The notes under the pieces: model-generated
What the model was told of the DNA's origin: nothing
The model's database searches: none
What the model saw: only the letters and a program-made list of their open reading frames with translations
Program-made: the position numbers and the translations under genes
Assembly: GCA_965229645.1 (NCBI GenBank)
Contig: OZ245893.1
Location: 372,001 to 436,000 of the forward strand
Length of the DNA: 64,000 bases
Direction of reading: 5' to 3'
DNA from: CAXQZM01 sp965229645
GTDB lineage: Bacteria > Pseudomonadota > Alphaproteobacteria > UBA7985
Shown here: positions 61,372 to 64,000 of the stretch, piece by piece
Position numbering within the stretch: position 1 is the stretch's first letter
Layout: each line of letters begins with the position of its first letter

Positions 61372-63129
61372 ATGGCCTTCCTTGGGGTCGAGACATCGGC
61401 CAAGGAATTTACCTGGGTAGAGCGCCCGTCCGACGTCAGCTTGGAAGCGGCCTTGGCCCTTGTGCCTGGGGTCGATCCTCTCAGTGCGCGTTTGCTTGCG
61501 GCGCGCGGCCTGACCCCCGACACGCTGGAAGGATTTTTGCGCCCGCGCTTGCGAGATTTGTTGCCCGACCCCGCGACCTTGAAGGGGTTCGCGGAGTTTT
61601 CAGCGGCCTTGTTCAAGGCCCAGGCAGCTGGGGAGACCGTCGGCATGCTCGCGGATTACGATGTCGATGGGGCAACCTCCGCCGCAGTCATGGCGGCTCT
61701 GTTGCGGGACTGGGGACTTGATTTTGATCTCTACGTTCCTGATCGTCTCACCGAAGGCTACGGCCCCTCGGACCAAGCCTTTGCCTATTTTGCGAAACGG
61801 GGGATTTGCACCATTGTCACGCTCGATTGCGGGTCCATGGCGCACGGGCCCCTGCAACGGGCGGAGGCCGCGGGCCAACGGGTGTTGGTGATCGATCATC
61901 ACTTGATCGACGGCGCCCCCCCGCAGGTGACCGCCCATATCAACCCCAACCAGACAGGATGCGAAAGCGGGCTTGGGACCTGTGCGGCGGTGGGGGTTTG
62001 CTTTGCGGTTGTAGTCGGGCTGCGGCGCGCGGCGCTGAATCGCGGGCTGGTGTGCGATGTGGATCTCATGCAGTTGCTCGACCTCGTGGCTTTGGGCACT
62101 GTGTGCGACGTTGTCCCGTTGCTTGGCCTCAATCGGGCTTTTGTTCTGCAGGGTCTCAAGGTTTGGTCGCAAACCACCAACGTGGGAATGCGGGCTTTGC
62201 TCGATACTTTGCCCAAATCGCCAACCTTTGATAGCACCTTGGCGGGGTTTCAGATCGGGCCACGTCTCAATGCGGCGGGCCGAATCGGCCCGTCCGATAT
62301 GGCGGCCCGGCTGCTTACCAGCGAAGATGCGCAAGAGGCCGCACGCCTCGCGCAGGAACTGGGCCGCCTAAACCAGCAACGGCGCGACATCGAGGCGACG
62401 GTCTTGGCCGAAGCGCGCTTGGCGTTGCGCGATCATCCAGGGGATTCGCCCCTGAACCTCGTGGCCAATCCTGCCTGGCACCCGGGTGTTGTCGGGATTG
62501 TGGCGGGGCGGTTGAAAGACAGCACGGGCAAACCTTCCATCGTCTTGGGCGGGCAGGTGGGAGAACCCGCCTTAACCGGCTCGGGCCGATCAATCGCGGG
62601 AATCGATTTGGGCGCGGCCGTGCTGGCCCAGAGGGCGCAAGGGGTCCTGCTATCGGGGGGCGGGCACGCCATGGCGGTGGGCCTGAAACTCCTGCCCGAC
62701 CGCTTGCCCGAGCTACGCCAGGGATTGGTTCACGCCCTCGGATCCGCGCGCGAATCTTGCGTGAAAGGACGCGAGCGGCCGATCGATTTGGCGCTTCGGC
62801 CCGCCGCTGCGACGGCGCAATTGGCGCGGTTTTTGACCCAATTGCATCCTTTTGGCGCAGGAAACCCAGAGCCTACGACCGCCATCAGCCAAGTGCGCGT
62901 AGATTTTATGACGACCGTGGGAAAAAACCATCTAAAGGTTCGTCTGGTCGATGGGGCAGGGGACCAGCTGAGCGGCATTGCCTTTCGCGCGGCGGGGACC
63001 GCCCTGGAAATGGTGCTTCGTCAAGGCAGGGAACAGCTTATTCACGTGGCGGGCCGTCTCAAGGTCGACGATTGGGCCGGCGGCGAAACCGCGCAAATTC
63101 TGATCGAGGATGCGGCCGTGGCGAGTTAG
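61372..63129 (+). CDS. recJ: Single-stranded-DNA exonuclease RecJ
   Basis: 5'-3' exonuclease in repair. 585 residues: DHH-family motifs MLADYDVDGATSAA, VTLDCGSMAHGPL and VIDHHLIDGAPP; DHHA1 domain with GRSIAGIDLG and LLSGGGHAMAVG. The glpX gene often found between hom and recJ is absent; only 9 nt separate them. Confidence 0.94.
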   Translation: MAFLGVETSAKEFTWVERPSDVSLEAALALVPGVDPLSARLLAARGLTPDTLEGFLRPRLRDLLPDPATLKGFAEFSAALFKAQAAGETVGMLADYDVDGATSAAVMAALLRDWGLDFDLYVPDRLTEGYGPSDQAFAYFAKRGICTIVTLDCGSMAHGPLQRAEAAGQRVLVIDHHLIDGAPPQVTAHINPNQTGCESGLGTCAAVGVCFAVVVGLRRAALNRGLVCDVDLMQLLDLVALGTVCDVVPLLGLNRAFVLQGLKVWSQTTNVGMRALLDTLPKSPTFDSTLAGFQIGPRLNAAGRIGPSDMAARLLTSEDAQEAARLAQELGRLNQQRRDIEATVLAEARLALRDHPGDSPLNLVANPAWHPGVVGIVAGRLKDSTGKPSIVLGGQVGEPALTGSGRSIAGIDLGAAVLAQRAQGVLLSGGGHAMAVGLKLLPDRLPELRQGLVHALGSARESCVKGRERPIDLALRPAAATAQLARFLTQLHPFGAGNPEPTTAISQVRVDFMTTVGKNHLKVRLVDGAGDQLSGIAFRAAGTALEMVLRQGREQLIHVAGRLKVDDWAGGETAQILIEDAAVAS

Positions 63130-63140
63130 GGTTTGGAGTC

Positions 63141-63337
63141 ATACCAACGGCCAAAAAAGTTGACACTTTTTTGGCCGTTTTATGTCTCACGGCAGAAACG
63201 CTTCGCGTTTCGCCTCCGACGGGGCCTTCGCTTATCCCCCGAGGCGCTTTCGCGCTATTCTCGGGGCCGCTACGGGGGCCGCAGTCGCGGCCCTTATACC
63301 AGCGAATAAAAGGGTCATTCTCAGTCGCCGCTGGTAT
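63141..63337 (+). repeat. 197-bp five-hairpin repeat, copy 4
   Basis: ATACCAACGG at 63141 to CGCTGGTAT ending at 63337. First hairpin is a perfect 14-bp stem, ACGGCCAAAAAAGT / ACTTTTTTGGCCGT. It fills most of the gap between recJ and tRNA-Glu; 63338-63433 must hold the tRNA promoter, but no clear pair of boxes is seen. Confidence 0.92.
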
Positions 63338-63433
63338 CACGCGCAAAAATGCGCGATTTGTTTCTTGCGCTCCCTTACCATTCTACCTAAGGGGGCGGTC
63401 TCTTAAGGCGCTGCTCAGCGGCTTGTTGCTTGC

Positions 63434-63509
63434 GTCCCGTTCGTCTAGAGGCCTAGGACACCGCCCTTTCACGGCGGCAACACGGGTTCGAATCCCGTAC
63501 GGGATGCCA
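63434..63509 (+). tRNA. tRNA-Glu (TTC)
   Basis: 76 nt with encoded CCA. GTCCCGT acceptor pairs with ACGGGAT region, anticodon loop CTTTCAC, T-arm CGGGTTCGAATCCCG. Very close to the E. coli glutamate tRNA in layout. It lies 34 nt before the 3' end of the convergent glycosyltransferase gene. Confidence 0.97.
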
Positions 63510-63543
63510 CCCCTTCAAAAAATTCTCTGCCCAGCGAGGGCTT

Positions 63544-64000
63544 TTAGGGTCTCGTTTGCCCAACTTTTTCAAGGGTTAGACAATTCGCGAGCGGCGCTGC
63601 TGCGGGCGGCTGATGCGGTCGGCAAATCCCCCAAATGAATCCTAAGGTCTTGGCGCGTCGCCAGCGCGACATCAGGTTTTGCGGATGCAGCACCTTCAGC
63701 AGCGCTTCTGCCGCTAATCGCCACAGGCCAAAGCCTTGACCGTATTTTTTCAGCAAATAACGCTTGGACTGGGCTTGGTAAAAGGCCTTCATGAAACCAA
63801 CCTGCGGGTTACGGCCTGTGGCGTTTCCCTGGTCGTGCACCACCTTGGCATCGCTTTCCAAATACAAGAGGCCATGGGGGGCCAGCCGCCGCGAAAGATC
63901 GTCGTCGTCATGGTAGAGAAAGATCTGCTCATCGAGTCCCCCGAGTTGTTCAAACAAATCTCGCGCGACCAGAAGTCCTGCCCCCGACAAGATTGTTACG
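63544..64000 (-). CDS. Glycosyltransferase family 2, C-terminal part (runs off the right edge)
   Basis: 152 codons from the edge to the stop. SGAGLLVARDLFEQLGGLDE followed by FLYHDDDDLSRRL and ESDAKVVHDQG is the acceptor-site segment of GT2 rhamnosyl-type transferases (ED/DD motif, then His). The frame stays open to base 64000, so the start lies outside. Acts probably in cell-surface polysaccharide synthesis; sugar unknown. Confidence 0.85.
   Translation of the reverse strand, partial: VTILSGAGLLVARDLFEQLGGLDEQIFLYHDDDDLSRRLAPHGLLYLESDAKVVHDQGNATGRNPQVGFMKAFYQAQSKRYLLKKYGQGFGLWRLAAEALLKVLHPQNLMSRWRRAKTLGFIWGICRPHQPPAAAPLANCLTLEKVGQTRP

Noticed and set aside
61372..63129. RecJ as inactive because DCGSM replaces the usual DCGIS
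   Set aside because: The metal-binding Asp and Cys-Gly context and the DYDVDG and DHH motifs are kept; the change is outside the known catalytic set.

Overview
The window is a GC-rich, gene-dense piece of an alphaproteobacterial chromosome. Several conserved alphaproteobacterial blocks support this: an uninterrupted nuoABCDEFGHIJKLMN operon followed by birA, coaX, an RNase J gene, a methylmalonyl-CoA epimerase gene and a DUF1467 gene; the order ntrB-ntrC-ntrY-ntrX-trkA-hfq; a fused ispDF; soxBDAG; and a HemB with an Asp-type metal loop. Order and genus cannot be fixed from the sequence alone. Most neighbouring genes overlap by 1-17 nt, usually as ATGA, so translation is heavily coupled.

Layout. 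1-2.5 kb (minus): the 5' part of a large secreted glycine-rich/Ig-like/cadherin-like protein, preceded by two or three very small genes. 2.7-6.35 kb: an accessory patch with an EF-hand protein, a 54-bp tandem repeat, dispersed GC-rich repeats, a HigBA-like toxin-antitoxin pair, a complete 988-bp IS element with a 3-bp target duplication, and a GIY-YIG protein with an altered active site. 6.3-8.1 kb: rluA and a beta-hydroxyacid dehydrogenase. 8.3-26.6 kb: complex I and its coupled housekeeping tail. 26.6-31.7 kb: prfB with its programmed frameshift, two oxidoreductases, an L,D-transpeptidase and a tiny lipoprotein. 32.0-36.6 kb: cytochrome c maturation genes (ccmC, D, E, F, a ccmG-ccmH fusion and a ccmI-like gene). 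37.0-39.4 kb (minus): two exported proteins of unknown role, ispH and rnhA. 39.5-44.7 kb: heterotetrameric sarcosine oxidase. 44.8-46.9 kb (minus): ispDF, pgpA, pncC. 47.0-55.8 kb: dusB, two nitrogen-type two-component systems, trkA and hfq. 55.9-63.1 kb: hemB (minus), a ProC-like gene, argC, a gamma-carbonic anhydrase, a lipoprotein, hom and recJ. The right edge holds tRNA-Glu and the 3' end of a glycosyltransferase gene.

The genes work together in respiration and its cofactors (complex I, cytochrome c maturation, heme synthesis), methylamine/sarcosine catabolism feeding one-carbon and reduced-flavin pools, nitrogen and redox sensing (NtrBC, NtrYX), and isoprenoid, amino-acid and phospholipid synthesis.

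The most unusual signals are: (i) a 197-bp repeat present four times at exactly the same length, built of five consecutive hairpins, one copy of which supplies the end of one gene and the start of the next; (ii) a second, ~50-bp hairpin repeat that sits between convergent genes and contributes the stop codon of the minus-strand gene in both copies; (iii) a CcmC that keeps its heme-ligand histidines but has lost the tryptophan-rich WWD motif, next to a CcmG-CcmH fusion; (iv) a 13-bp stem that hides the ribosome-binding site and start codon of soxD. All coordinates and motifs were read by eye; no alignment, folding or database search was run.
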